This document shows positions 15,606 through 22,853 of a stretch of 22,853 nt of DNA, in pieces. The first letter of the stretch is position 1. Every line of letters starts with the position of its first letter. This stretch comes from Prevotella sp. UBA1378 (GTDB taxonomy: Bacteria > Bacteroidota > Bacteroidia > Bacteroidales > Bacteroidaceae), in assembly GCA_002305505.1 (NCBI GenBank), contig DBRC01000070.1:1-22853 (forward strand), read 5' to 3'. A program made the position numbers and the translations under genes. Under the pieces are notes generated by a model. That model searched no databases. It saw nothing but the letters and a program-made list of their open reading frames with translations, and was not told the origin of the DNA.

Positions 15606-16910
15606 ATGATAAACGATGATGACATAAAGAAGAGCGTTTCACCCTTTGGGGCAGAAGGAGGGCAAGCGTTTGCTGGGGGAGACCTTGAGAGCGGCGGGGC
15701 GGCATTGACCGACTGCCGCCGCGACTTCCCCATTCTTGCACGCAAGGTGCATGGGCACCCGTTGGTATACCTCGACAATGCCGCCACTACGCAGAAACCC
15801 CTCTGCGTGCTGGAGGCCATGCGCGAGGAATACCTTAATGCCAATGCCAACGTGCACCGGGGCGTACATTACCTCTCGCAGAAGGCAACCGACCTGCACG
15901 AGGCTGCCCGCGAGCGTGTGCGCCGGTTTATTAATGCCGAGAAGACGGAGGAAATCATCTTCACCCGCGGCACCACCGAAGGCATCAACCTCGTGGTTTC
16001 CTCATTCTGCGAGGAATTCATGGGCGAGGGCGACGAGGTAATCATCACCACGATGGAGCACCACTCCAATATCGTGCCGTGGCAACTGCAGGCTGCCAAG
16101 CGCGGCATAGCTATCCGCGTAGTGCCGATAACTGCCGATGGTGAGTTGCTGATGGATAAGTATGAAGAGTTGTTCACCGAGAAGACAAAAATAGTAAGCG
16201 TTACCCACGTGAGCAACGTGCTCGGCACGGTCAACCCCGTCGGGCAGATTATCCGCATCGCCCACGGGCATGGCGTGCCGGTGCTCGTCGACGGGGCACA
16301 GAGCACGCCCCATTTCAAGGTCGACGTGCAGCAGATGGGTTGCGACTTCTTCGTCTTCAGCGGGCATAAGATGTACGGCCCCACGGGCATCGGCGTGCTC
16401 TATGGGAAGGAAGAGTGGCTCGACCGCCTGCCGCCATATCAAGGGGGAGGGGAGATGATTGAGAGCGTGAGCTTCGAGAAAACCGTATTTGCCCGGCTGC
16501 CCTTCAAGTTCGAGGCCGGAACGCCCGACTATATCGCAGCCCATGGTTTGGCCACGGCCATCGACTATATCGAGCGGCTGGGACTCGAAAACATCCGGCG
16601 CCACGAGCAGGAGCTTACCCACTACTGCATGGACGTGCTCGGGGGTATCGACGGGATGCGCCTGTTCGGGCAGGCTGCCAGGAAAGACGCCGTATGCAGT
16701 TTCCTCGTGGGCGACATCCACCACCTCGACATGGGCACGCTGCTCGACCGCTTGGGCATCGCCGTGCGTACAGGCCATCACTGCGCCGAACCGCTGATGC
16801 ACAACCTCGGCATACAAGGCACCGTGCGGGCCTCGTTCGCCCTTTATAACACGAAGGCCGAAATCGACGCCCTGGCAGCAGGCATACGCCGGGTCAGCCG
16901 CATGTTCTGA
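15606..16910 (+). CDS. sufS: Cysteine desulfurase SufS
   Basis: A PLP-dependent class-V aminotransferase-fold enzyme that removes sulfur from cysteine and supplies persulfide to SufBCD. ATG 15606 gives 434 residues; most SufS proteins have about 405. The extra residues are at the N terminus (about 1-33, Gly/Ala-rich), before DFPILARKVHGHPLVYLDNAATTQ. The PLP lysine is Lys255 in FSGHKMYGPTG. The catalytic cysteine is Cys393 in RTGHHCAEPLM. The ribosome may instead begin at TTG 15705, which would give a normal-length protein. It is the last gene of sufBCDS; a SufE or SufU partner is not in the window. Confidence 0.95.
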   Translation: MINDDDIKKSVSPFGAEGGQAFAGGDLESGGAALTDCRRDFPILARKVHGHPLVYLDNAATTQKPLCVLEAMREEYLNANANVHRGVHYLSQKATDLHEAARERVRRFINAEKTEEIIFTRGTTEGINLVVSSFCEEFMGEGDEVIITTMEHHSNIVPWQLQAAKRGIAIRVVPITADGELLMDKYEELFTEKTKIVSVTHVSNVLGTVNPVGQIIRIAHGHGVPVLVDGAQSTPHFKVDVQQMGCDFFVFSGHKMYGPTGIGVLYGKEEWLDRLPPYQGGGEMIESVSFEKTVFARLPFKFEAGTPDYIAAHGLATAIDYIERLGLENIRRHEQELTHYCMDVLGGIDGMRLFGQAARKDAVCSFLVGDIHHLDMGTLLDRLGIAVRTGHHCAEPLMHNLGIQGTVRASFALYNTKAEIDALAAGIRRVSRMF

Positions 16911-16965
16911 TTCATCTGTATGCTCCGGTTTATCCGAATCTTTCAGTTCTGCCGCATGCTCCGTG

Positions 16966-17265
16966 TCAGTCGGATGTCCTGATGCCGCTGTTCTTGCATT
17001 TCAGCAAGGCCGATACCAGCCATGCGCCGCAGGCCAGCCGGAACGTCAGCGGGCAGGCAATGGGGAACACCGCGAGGATAAAGGCTGCTTGTGCATTGAC
17101 GATGAGCGCCGTCTGCCGCATGGTGAGCTGTTCGCCCAGCATGTCGGAGTAATGCCGGCGCAAGGTGTCCAGCGGGCGGCGCACGCCGGCGGCCGCTTTA
17201 TAAAGGAGGGTATACATGCCGGCCGTTCCGGCAGTGTGCTGTGCGAGGGCCATTTCTTTCTTCAT
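16966..17265 (-). CDS. Small putative membrane protein, unknown function
   Basis: A 99-residue open frame from ATG 17265, starting MKKEMALAQHTAGTAGMYTL. The N-terminal half is basic and helical (RRPLDTLRRHYSDMLGEQLTMRQ). The C-terminal half is hydrophobic (about 55-90, with AQAAFILAVFPIACPL and ACGAWLVSALLKC), enough for one or two membrane segments. The frame stays open for 21 codons upstream of this ATG, but that region holds the promoter-like TTCCTTTGC. Base composition resembles the neighbouring genes. It is convergent with sufS and divergent from rnhB. I do not recognise a family. Opposite-strand open frames here look like shadows. Confidence 0.6.
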   Translation of the reverse strand: MKKEMALAQHTAGTAGMYTLLYKAAAGVRRPLDTLRRHYSDMLGEQLTMRQTALIVNAQAAFILAVFPIACPLTFRLACGAWLVSALLKCKNSGIRTSD

Positions 17266-17302
17266 ATCGTTCTTTGTTATTTGTTGTTGAATGTTCACAC
17301 TG

Positions 17303-17310
17303 CAAAGGAA
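17303..17310 (-). promoter_or_regulatory. Possible -7 element for the small membrane-protein gene
   Basis: On the minus strand TTCCTTTG differs from TAnnTTTG at one position and lies 37 bases before ATG 17265. No convincing -33 box was found at the right spacing. The 109-base divergent spacer must also hold the rnhB promoter, where TATATTTTG (17345-17353) is one base too long for consensus. Confidence 0.35.
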
Positions 17311-17374
17311 CGGCGTTTTTGTGCACAAGATGTTCGATATTTAATATATTTTGTTAAACAAGTATAACAGATAA

Positions 17375-18019
17375 ATGCTTGAAGGTTATTATCATAAAGG
17401 TAAGATAGAGGCTGGCTGCGATGAGGCCGGCCGCGGATGCCTTGCAGGCAGCGTATATGCTGCGGCGGTGATATTCCCCGCCGATTACCGGAACGAGGAA
17501 CTCAACGACTCGAAACAGCTTACCGACAAGCGGCGCAAGGAGCTGCGGGCGGTTATCGAGCGCGACGCCCTGGCATGGGCCGTGGGCATCGTAACGCCCG
17601 GGGAAATCGACCGCATCAACATCCTGAATGCCTCAATCCTCGCGATGCACCGCGCACTCGACGCGCTGGACGTGCGCCCCGAGGCGGTCATCGTCGACGG
17701 CAATAGGTTTAAGCCCTACCATGCTCCGTGCGAGGGGCCGGCGGGTCGCTCTGCCGCTCCGCTGCCCCATGCCACTATCGTGAAGGGCGACGGCAAATAC
17801 CTGTCTATCGCTGCTGCCTCAATCTTGGCAAAAACCTATCGCGACGACTATATGGACCAGCTCGCCCTCGAGTATCCGCAGTACGACTGGCAGGGCAATA
17901 AGGGCTACCCTACGAAGAAGCACCGCGAGGCCATCCGCCTGCTGGGTATCACGCCCTACCACCGCAAGAGCTATAACCTGCTGGGCGACGGGCAGCTCAG
18001 TTTCGACTTTACCTACTAA
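17375..18019 (+). CDS. rnhB: Ribonuclease HII
   Basis: Cleaves the RNA of RNA-DNA hybrids and starts removal of misincorporated ribonucleotides from DNA. The 214-residue product is of normal length. Active-site residues of the DEDD set are visible: Asp16 and Glu17 in CDEAGRGCLAG, Asp108 in VDGNRF and Asp157 in KTYRDDYM. The C-terminal GNKGYPTKKHREAI and GITPYHRKSYN are typical. A Gly/Pro/Ala-rich segment (CEGPAGRSAAPLPHA) lies between NRFKPYH and IVKGDGK, where relatives usually have a shorter loop. The WYL regulator gene follows after 77 bases on the same strand. Confidence 0.95.
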   Translation: MLEGYYHKGKIEAGCDEAGRGCLAGSVYAAAVIFPADYRNEELNDSKQLTDKRRKELRAVIERDALAWAVGIVTPGEIDRINILNASILAMHRALDALDVRPEAVIVDGNRFKPYHAPCEGPAGRSAAPLPHATIVKGDGKYLSIAAASILAKTYRDDYMDQLALEYPQYDWQGNKGYPTKKHREAIRLLGITPYHRKSYNLLGDGQLSFDFTY

Positions 18020-18096
18020 GCCCTTACGCCGTATAGATACTGGCGGCGATACGCAGAAAACAATACGATAACAAACCAAAATAAGATTGCTATTTT

Positions 18097-18990
18097 ATGC
18101 GCCATGACAAACTGGACCGCGAACTGACGCTGATGCTCCTGATGACGGAGCCCCGGGGATATACCGTGCCGCAGCTGTGCGAGAAGCTCGGTGTATCGCG
18201 CCGCAACCTGTATTACTATCTCGACTTCTTCCGCGACTACGGTTTCGTGGTAGAGAAGCGCGGCACCGTATACAGGCTCGACAGGCAGTCGCCTTTCTTC
18301 ACGAAACTCCTACGCCTTGTGCATTTCACCGAAGACGAAGCCATCACCATGCGCCGGCTGCTCGACCGCCTGAACGACAACAGCCTGCAAGTGAGGCACC
18401 TGAAGAACAAACTCGAGGCGCTCTACGACCTTGACATCCTGCAAGACGTAAGCATCCGCGAACAGTATGCACAAAACGTGAGCGCCATCTACGATGCCAT
18501 CAAGTACAAGCGTTGCGCCATCCTGCGCCATTACTCGTCGCCCCACAGCAACACCGTGTCCGACCGCGTCGTCGAGCCGTTCATGTTCATGAACAACAAC
18601 AACGACATCCGTTGCTACGAACTGTCGTCGCGCCAGAACAAAACCTTCAGGCTCTCGCGCATGGAGAGCGTGGTGCTGCTGATGGACGAGTGGACGCACG
18701 AGCGGAAGCACCGGCAGATGTATACCGACATCTTCATGTTCAGCGACGAGCAGCTGCTGCCTGTCAGTCTGCGCATGGGACGCCTGTCGCATAACCTGAT
18801 ACTGGAGGAGTATCCCAAGGCGGCTGCCTATATCACGAAGGAGGACGACAACCATTGGCTGCTCTCGCTCGACGTGTGCAGCTATGCCGGCATCGGCCGC
18901 TTCGTACTGGGTTTGTACGACGACATCGAGGTGCTGGGCAGCGAAGCATTTAAAGATTATTTGCGGCAGAAGATAGCCCGCATGCAGTGA
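18097..18990 (+). CDS. WYL-domain transcriptional regulator with N-terminal HTH
   Basis: A 297-residue protein. An N-terminal winged-helix segment lies at about 10-65, with TVPQLCEKLGVSRRNLYYYLDFFRDYGF as a helix-turn-helix (written across its two helices). A helical linker (about 70-145) is followed by a WYL-type ligand-sensing domain (about 155-225, RVVEPFMFMNNNNDIRCYEL and TFRLSRMESV) and a C-terminal extension (about 230-297). Such proteins usually sense ligands, often nucleic acid or nucleotides, and regulate transcription. It follows rnhB on the same strand. No operator or target is evident, so the regulated genes are unknown. Confidence 0.85.
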   Translation: MRHDKLDRELTLMLLMTEPRGYTVPQLCEKLGVSRRNLYYYLDFFRDYGFVVEKRGTVYRLDRQSPFFTKLLRLVHFTEDEAITMRRLLDRLNDNSLQVRHLKNKLEALYDLDILQDVSIREQYAQNVSAIYDAIKYKRCAILRHYSSPHSNTVSDRVVEPFMFMNNNNDIRCYELSSRQNKTFRLSRMESVVLLMDEWTHERKHRQMYTDIFMFSDEQLLPVSLRMGRLSHNLILEEYPKAAAYITKEDDNHWLLSLDVCSYAGIGRFVLGLYDDIEVLGSEAFKDYLRQKIARMQ

Positions 18991-19056
18991 GCCGGGGCGT
19001 AGTTATTGCCCGGCCTTGCGCGTCCGTCCTCGTGCCTTCCGTTTTTAGGGCATTTT

Positions 19057-19117
19057 GATTTTTGGCCATTTTTCTGAGAAAAATGGCCAAAAATCTCAGA
19101 AAAATGGCCAAAAATCT
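19057..19117. terminator. Large palindrome plus 21-bp direct repeat, likely bidirectional terminator
   Basis: Arms 19057-19074 and 19078-19095 form a perfect 18-bp stem with a 3-base loop, with A and T runs flanking GGCC. The right arm is repeated 21 bases later: AGAAAAATGGCCAAAAATCT occurs at 19077-19096 and 19098-19117, followed by TTT. It lies between the convergent WYL-regulator and C10-protease genes, so it can end both transcripts. The repeat unit resembles the 21-bp array at 2680-2742. Confidence 0.7.
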
Positions 19118-19179
19118 TTTTAACCTGTACGGTTGAAGAATCCTCCCCGTAGCTTGTGGTTCCAAGAAAGCAAACCCTT

Positions 19180-21591
19180 TTACCGGTGTTTTGCCACCTT
19201 CTTTCCGTTGATGATATAGATGCCTGCTTTCAGCTGGCCGAACTTGTCGGTTGTTCCAACCTTCTGTCCGCCGATAGAGTAGACGGGTGCGGGTTTTCCC
19301 CCGTCGGCATTCGGCGTTGCGATGGCATTATCCAGCAAGTTCAGCTGATACCTTGGCGTGAAGAACGACTTTAGTTCTCCTTCAAGTTCGTATTGTATGT
19401 ATATTACCCAGCCGTCGGGCTTCATCATTGTTTCCCCGATAGGATATTCCTCCTTTAATCCGTCGAATACGAATGTTTTCTGGGCTTCCTCTCCGGGTGC
19501 CAGTTCGAGAGGCCATGTTTCCCGCCCGTTGGCGTAATAGAACATATTTAACGGTGCTATGTAGAAAAGCGGCGCTGCATACACGTTGCCGGCATAGCCA
19601 CTGCTTCCTGTGTTTTTGGCAACCAGCGTAAATTCGAAATGGTCGTCGTTGACAGTCTGTGTTGCATCAGCATTCTCCATCTTGTATAAGAACTCGGGCG
19701 ACGGTGCAGCAACGGTGTTTATCTCCAGTTTGGCAATCTCTACCATATTGTCTTGGTCGATAGCGAGGATGGCGATGACGTGTTTACCTTCGAATGCCGG
19801 AGTATACCCGAAGGAGATGTCGGCCGTTTCGCCGGGCTCCATATCGAGGAAAGCCGCCCCGTGGTAGTTTTCTTCGTCGTTCACCTTATAACATAGGTCG
19901 TTGCGGTATAGCGTTCCTTTATTGACGATGGTCATGCTGATGATTTGCTCGTGGCCCTTTTTGTTGTTGCCTTCGCTCTTTATGGCCGGCACTTGCAGGT
20001 TGAGCACCGGTGTTTCCTTGCCGGTGTTAATAGTCAGCGTATTGTTATTTATTTCGAACCCGATGAAATGCGTTTCGGCATCTTTCGATTCTTTCCATTC
20101 AGTGTCTCCGCTGGGGCGGTATACAGACACCAGCCTATATTGTCCTTTTCCGATGCCCTTCCCAATGCTGAGCGGTGACTTCTCTGTAAAGTTGATGGCG
20201 TACCATGCGTCGGGCTGGAATACTAAGTTATTGAGCAGCGGAAAGTCTTGCAGCGTGTTCCCGTCAGAGTCGGTGAGGCGCAGGCCAATGTCGAACGTGC
20301 CCTCTTTGGGGTTCAAGTTATTAAACCTATAGGTGAGGTTGTATAACCGGAAGTCTTGGCTTTCGGCTAACCGTGTAAACTGCTTTTCGGCATAGCTGAA
20401 TTCGGTTACCGTTATCTCCGCGCGCTTATTGTATACGCCGTCGTTCGGCTGTATGCCGATGATGATAGCCTGGCTCATGGCAAATCCCATGTTGGAGAGA
20501 CTTCCGCCGATGCCCTGATTGGATGGGTTGAGCAGGCTCAGCCGGAAGAAGCCGTCGGAATTTCCGCCCCATCCCCAGTTGATGTGGAAAAAGTCTTCGC
20601 TGCTATAGCCGTCGCATACGAATGCGTGTCCGGCGTCGGTTGAGCGCCCCTTATAGATAACCGGCCGTTTGTTCTCCAGTTCGTTATAGATGATGTCTTG
20701 CCAGTCGGCGTAGCTGTATTGCACACGTGACAGCATCTGTACGGTCTCTTCTTCGTAGTCGAAGTATTTGATGAGCGCATCTGTTCCCCAGGCTGTAGAA
20801 GCCAGCGATTCGTAGGGCGAATAGCTCATGTATACCGAGTGGCCGCAGAGCTTCATCAGGTTGGCCACGGCCTTTGCGTTCTTTTCGTTGTAGGTACCGT
20901 CAGCATAGTATGCGGGCAGCATGCTGTCCCAGTCGATTGCCGTTCCGGCCGTGATGGGTTCGGTAGAGTATTCCTTTGTATTGTAAGTGTACGTGTACGA
21001 CGGGATTTCGGCAGTAGTAACCTGCGGCCATCGGTGGTAACACATTACCTGTGCCAATGCCGTGGCTACGCAGCCCGTTACGCAGTAATTCCCGTCGATT
21101 ATGGGGCAGCTTAAGTTGTACGGGAGGCCTTGGTTCCATTCCGTTTGTAGCAGTTTCCCGATGGGTTTGCGCTGTACTGCTGCGTCGCTGCTGCTATTGA
21201 CCTGTCCGATGCCGTTTTCGTCGATATACCTGATAGCCTCGGCATATCCGTCGAGCCATGCAGCCATGTTCTCCGGTATGTTATTGGCATCCACGCTTCC
21301 CTTGTCGGAGTATCCCAGTATTTGTTCCGTGCGGTCATCGCCGCTGGCGATGACGAATCCCCCGTTGCTGTCTCCGAGATTGAAGATGTAATAGTAAGCC
21401 GTGGTCTGTGTGCCTGTGCCCGGTGCTTTCCGCGGCATGCTTTTCACCATGCGCATCGCTGTTCCGTCGGGCAGTCCGAGCCGGGATGCCGCAAACGAAA
21501 GCGCATTTTTCTGTGCCTGCTCTTTAGTTACCGGTGCAGCCATGATATTTGTGCTAATCATCACAGCCAGTAGAAGTAAAAGTTTCTTCAT
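19180..21591 (-). CDS. Secreted C10-family cysteine peptidase (streptopain/interpain-like) with C-terminal tail
   Basis: An extracellular cysteine protease zymogen. The 803-residue product begins with a signal peptide (MKKLLLLLAVMISTNIMA). A propeptide follows (about 20-135, with NGGFVIASGDDR). The C10 catalytic domain has Cys174 in VTGCVATALAQVMCYHRWP and His322 in GHAFVCDGYSSEDFFHINW, then GWGGNSDGFFRLSLLNP, very close to the SpeB motifs. The region after about 390 is beta-rich accessory domains. The last 35 or so residues (VYSIGGQKVG, then AGIYIINGKKVAKHR) match the tail of the repeat protein at the other end of the window. Related proteases help breakdown of host proteins. No inhibitor gene resembling the C10 prodomain is adjacent. 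Substrates here are unknown. Confidence 0.92.
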   Translation of the reverse strand: MKKLLLLLAVMISTNIMAAPVTKEQAQKNALSFAASRLGLPDGTAMRMVKSMPRKAPGTGTQTTAYYYIFNLGDSNGGFVIASGDDRTEQILGYSDKGSVDANNIPENMAAWLDGYAEAIRYIDENGIGQVNSSSDAAVQRKPIGKLLQTEWNQGLPYNLSCPIIDGNYCVTGCVATALAQVMCYHRWPQVTTAEIPSYTYTYNTKEYSTEPITAGTAIDWDSMLPAYYADGTYNEKNAKAVANLMKLCGHSVYMSYSPYESLASTAWGTDALIKYFDYEEETVQMLSRVQYSYADWQDIIYNELENKRPVIYKGRSTDAGHAFVCDGYSSEDFFHINWGWGGNSDGFFRLSLLNPSNQGIGGSLSNMGFAMSQAIIIGIQPNDGVYNKRAEITVTEFSYAEKQFTRLAESQDFRLYNLTYRFNNLNPKEGTFDIGLRLTDSDGNTLQDFPLLNNLVFQPDAWYAINFTEKSPLSIGKGIGKGQYRLVSVYRPSGDTEWKESKDAETHFIGFEINNNTLTINTGKETPVLNLQVPAIKSEGNNKKGHEQIISMTIVNKGTLYRNDLCYKVNDEENYHGAAFLDMEPGETADISFGYTPAFEGKHVIAILAIDQDNMVEIAKLEINTVAAPSPEFLYKMENADATQTVNDDHFEFTLVAKNTGSSGYAGNVYAAPLFYIAPLNMFYYANGRETWPLELAPGEEAQKTFVFDGLKEEYPIGETMMKPDGWVIYIQYELEGELKSFFTPRYQLNLLDNAIATPNADGGKPAPVYSIGGQKVGTTDKFGQLKAGIYIINGKKVAKHR

Positions 21592-21627
21592 ATATCTTAA
21601 ATTAATCTATATTGTTATTTAATTTGT

Positions 21628-21635
21628 CAAAGATA
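21628..21635 (-). promoter_or_regulatory. -7 element for the C10 peptidase gene
   Basis: On the minus strand TATCTTTG matches TAnnTTTG and lies 36 bases upstream of ATG 21591. A clear TTTG at the -33 distance is not seen. The position suggests the protease has its own promoter rather than depending on the RhuM gene upstream. Confidence 0.55.
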
Positions 21636-21730
21636 CTGAAAAAAGATTATAAAGTGCGTGTTTTTTTATTTTTTAACGCGATTAGGTAGAATCGGTAACT
21701 ATCTTAATGTTTTTACATTCAAAAACTTCA

Positions 21731-22654
21731 TTACCAAGAAAATTCTACACCATAGCAGTATTCAAATGAAAGAACCTTATTCTTCTTGGGGAGGGTTTTG
21801 TCCTCCTTTGGGAGCAGGGCCATAATTTGGTTGTCGAGAGCAACTATCCAGTCGGTCATTCGCATGGGACGTTCTTCAAGGGCTTGAAACTCTGCAAAGT
21901 CTAAAAATTGCGACACAAGCAGGTTGAGCCGTTGCAGTTCTTTTTCAGTAAGGTAGTTCTTGGCTATCTTCACATCGTCTTTGGTGATGTAGTTGCCTTT
22001 GAAGTTGGTCATGCCCACGAGAGGTTTTTCACTATCCACACGGTCGTAGATAATCTCGGCAGCAGTGTGTTCGTGTACGGCATAATGCAACTTGTTTTGC
22101 ACTGTTGCGAAGAATGTACGTGTAAGGTCAGTGCGAGGGTCATAGTCCACCGATGTGGCATAGATATCTGTTACCTGCTGATAAAAGTTGCGCTCCGAAG
22201 CTCGAATGTCTCTGATGCGTTGCAGTAACTCTCGGAAATAACGATTTCCTCCTTGCTTCAGCCGGTCGTCATCCATCGCAAAGCCTTTTTGGATATAATC
22301 ATGCAGACGCTCTGTTGCCCAACGGCGGAAGCGTGTCGCTACTTGCGATTGTACTCGATACCCCAGGGCGATAATCATATCAAGATTATAATGGTCGATG
22401 TTGCGCTGTACATTGCGATTGCCTTCTTGTCTAACTAACAAGTATTTCTTGTGAGTTGCCTCGTCTGCCAATTCATTGTCTGCATAGATGTTCTTGATAT
22501 GTAGGGCTATATTCTGTTGCGTAGTATCGTAGATCTCTGCCAATTGCCCTTGCGTGAGCCACACATCCTCGTCAGCAAAACGCACGTTCACCTTTACCAA
22601 GCCGTTATCGTCTTGGTAGATGATGAGGTGATTGTTGTTGTTCCTTTCTGTCAT
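21731..22654 (-). CDS. RhuM-family protein (virulence RhuM-like)
   Basis: The 307-residue product matches the RhuM family by motif: LIIYQDDNGLVKVNVRFADEDVWLTQ, GQLAEIYDTTQQNIALHIKNIY, then YNLDMIIALGYRVQSQVATRFRRWATERL and FFATVQNKLHYAVHEHTAAEII. The N-terminal part looks like a DNA-binding helix-turn-helix. The family's biochemical role is not established; members occur in pathogenicity islands and mobile regions, often near restriction or toxin genes. After MTDWIVALDNQIMALL the C terminus (PKEDKTLPKKNK, VLSFEYCYGVEFSW) does not look like the usual continuation of about 50 residues ending in a charged helix, so the gene may be truncated or frameshifted. Base composition is more AT-rich than the core, hinting at acquisition. 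Confidence 0.82.
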   Translation of the reverse strand: MTERNNNNHLIIYQDDNGLVKVNVRFADEDVWLTQGQLAEIYDTTQQNIALHIKNIYADNELADEATHKKYLLVRQEGNRNVQRNIDHYNLDMIIALGYRVQSQVATRFRRWATERLHDYIQKGFAMDDDRLKQGGNRYFRELLQRIRDIRASERNFYQQVTDIYATSVDYDPRTDLTRTFFATVQNKLHYAVHEHTAAEIIYDRVDSEKPLVGMTNFKGNYITKDDVKIAKNYLTEKELQRLNLLVSQFLDFAEFQALEERPMRMTDWIVALDNQIMALLPKEDKTLPKKNKVLSFEYCYGVEFSW

Positions 22655-22762
22655 TCCTTTTTATATTGCAAATAAAGCTTATTGCTAAATGGCAGCCTGC
22701 AGTTCGTTTCTTTGCCTTGTATTTGTCATTATTATAGTTGGTTTTAATTCTGATTTAATCTG

Positions 22763-22794
22763 CAAATATACAATTTTATGGCGTGAAGAGCGAA
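22763..22794 (-). promoter_or_regulatory. Promoter upstream of the RhuM gene
   Basis: On the minus strand TTCG (22791-22794, one mismatch to TTTG), a 20-base spacer, then TATATTTG (22763-22770) fit the Bacteroidetes consensus. This gives a leader of about 100 bases before ATG 22654. No other gene is seen in 22655-22812. Confidence 0.6.
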
Positions 22795-22812
22795 GAAAAG
22801 TATAGTTTTAAC

Positions 22813-22853
22813 ATGAGTAGTTGGAGCTTTTTCGGCGCAGGCGTGAAAGTCCG
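22813..22853 (+). CDS. Possible start of an outward-reading gene, truncated by the window edge
   Basis: ATG 22813 opens a frame of 13 complete codons (MSSWSFFGAGVKV, then a partial Arg codon) that reaches the edge. The last seven codons coincide with the 20-bp repeat whose other copy, on the minus strand at the left edge, is in frame after ATGAGT and gives the same GAGVKVR. The matching frame suggests, but does not prove, coding. I do not recognise a family from so little sequence. Confidence 0.25.
   Translation, partial: MSSWSFFGAGVKV
22834..22853 (-). repeat. Right copy of the 20-bp inverted repeat
   Basis: GGCGCAGGCGTGAAAGTCCG is the exact reverse complement of 2-21. On the plus strand it lies in frame after ATG 22813 (peptide start MSSWSFFGAGVKVR) and the frame runs off the window. 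Confidence 0.9.

Noticed and set aside
16963..17367. Plus-strand open frame of 134 codons between sufS and rnhB
   Set aside because: It overlaps the better-supported minus-strand small membrane-protein gene and has no hydrophobic or domain pattern.
1..22853. Whole window as a transposon bounded by terminal inverted repeats
   Set aside because: The interior is conserved core genes (rimP-nusA-infB, suf, tRNA) with no transposase; a repeat-limited contig is simpler.

Overview
The window looks like a chromosomal segment from a member of the Bacteroidales, most likely the Prevotella group. Several upstream regions carry the Bacteroidetes promoter signature (TTTG, about 20 bases, TAnnTTTG) and Shine-Dalgarno sites are absent or weak. 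NusA lacks the C-terminal acidic repeats. Two secreted proteins end in the 'VY..(A/G)GQ(R/K)V...KGI.IINGKKV.K' tail typical of Prevotella exported proteins. The coding core is GC-rich; both ends and the spacers are visibly more AT-rich.

Layout. (1) 1-2485: a large secreted protein, cut by the left edge, with five divergent internal repeats. (2) 2486-3277: a gene-poor stretch with terminators, a 21-bp tandem array and tRNA-Asn on the minus strand, back to back with (3) an S41 C-terminal processing peptidase (3278-4951). (4) A 17-unit octamer array leads into the ABC-F translation factor gene ettA (5106-6803). (5) A consensus promoter starts the rimP-nusA-infB translation/transcription operon (6960-11756). 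(6) After a strong hairpin comes the Fe-S cluster assembly operon sufB-sufC-sufD-sufS (11855-16910). (7) A small membrane-protein gene (minus) diverges from rnhB (RNase HII), followed by a WYL-domain regulator (18097-18990). (8) On the minus strand are a C10 (streptopain/interpain-like) cysteine protease with the same tail as the first protein (19180-21591) and a RhuM-family protein (21731-22654).

The central 3.2-19 kb is conserved housekeeping DNA: ribosome maturation, antitermination, initiation and translation throttling beside Suf-type Fe-S assembly. The flanks carry exported proteins and an accessory-type gene. I see no CRISPR array, transposase, prophage or recognised defence system apart from the RhuM protein, whose role is unclear.

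The most unusual signals are non-coding or structural. A perfect 20-bp inverted repeat sits at the two window ends, and each copy lies in frame behind an ATGAGT and could encode the outward-reading peptide GAGVKVR. GGATTA-type micro-repeats contain the stop codons of two genes. Two related 21-bp arrays with palindromic cores lie in different spacers. A 16-bp perfect hairpin separates infB from sufB. I do not see clear evidence for a new multi-gene system.
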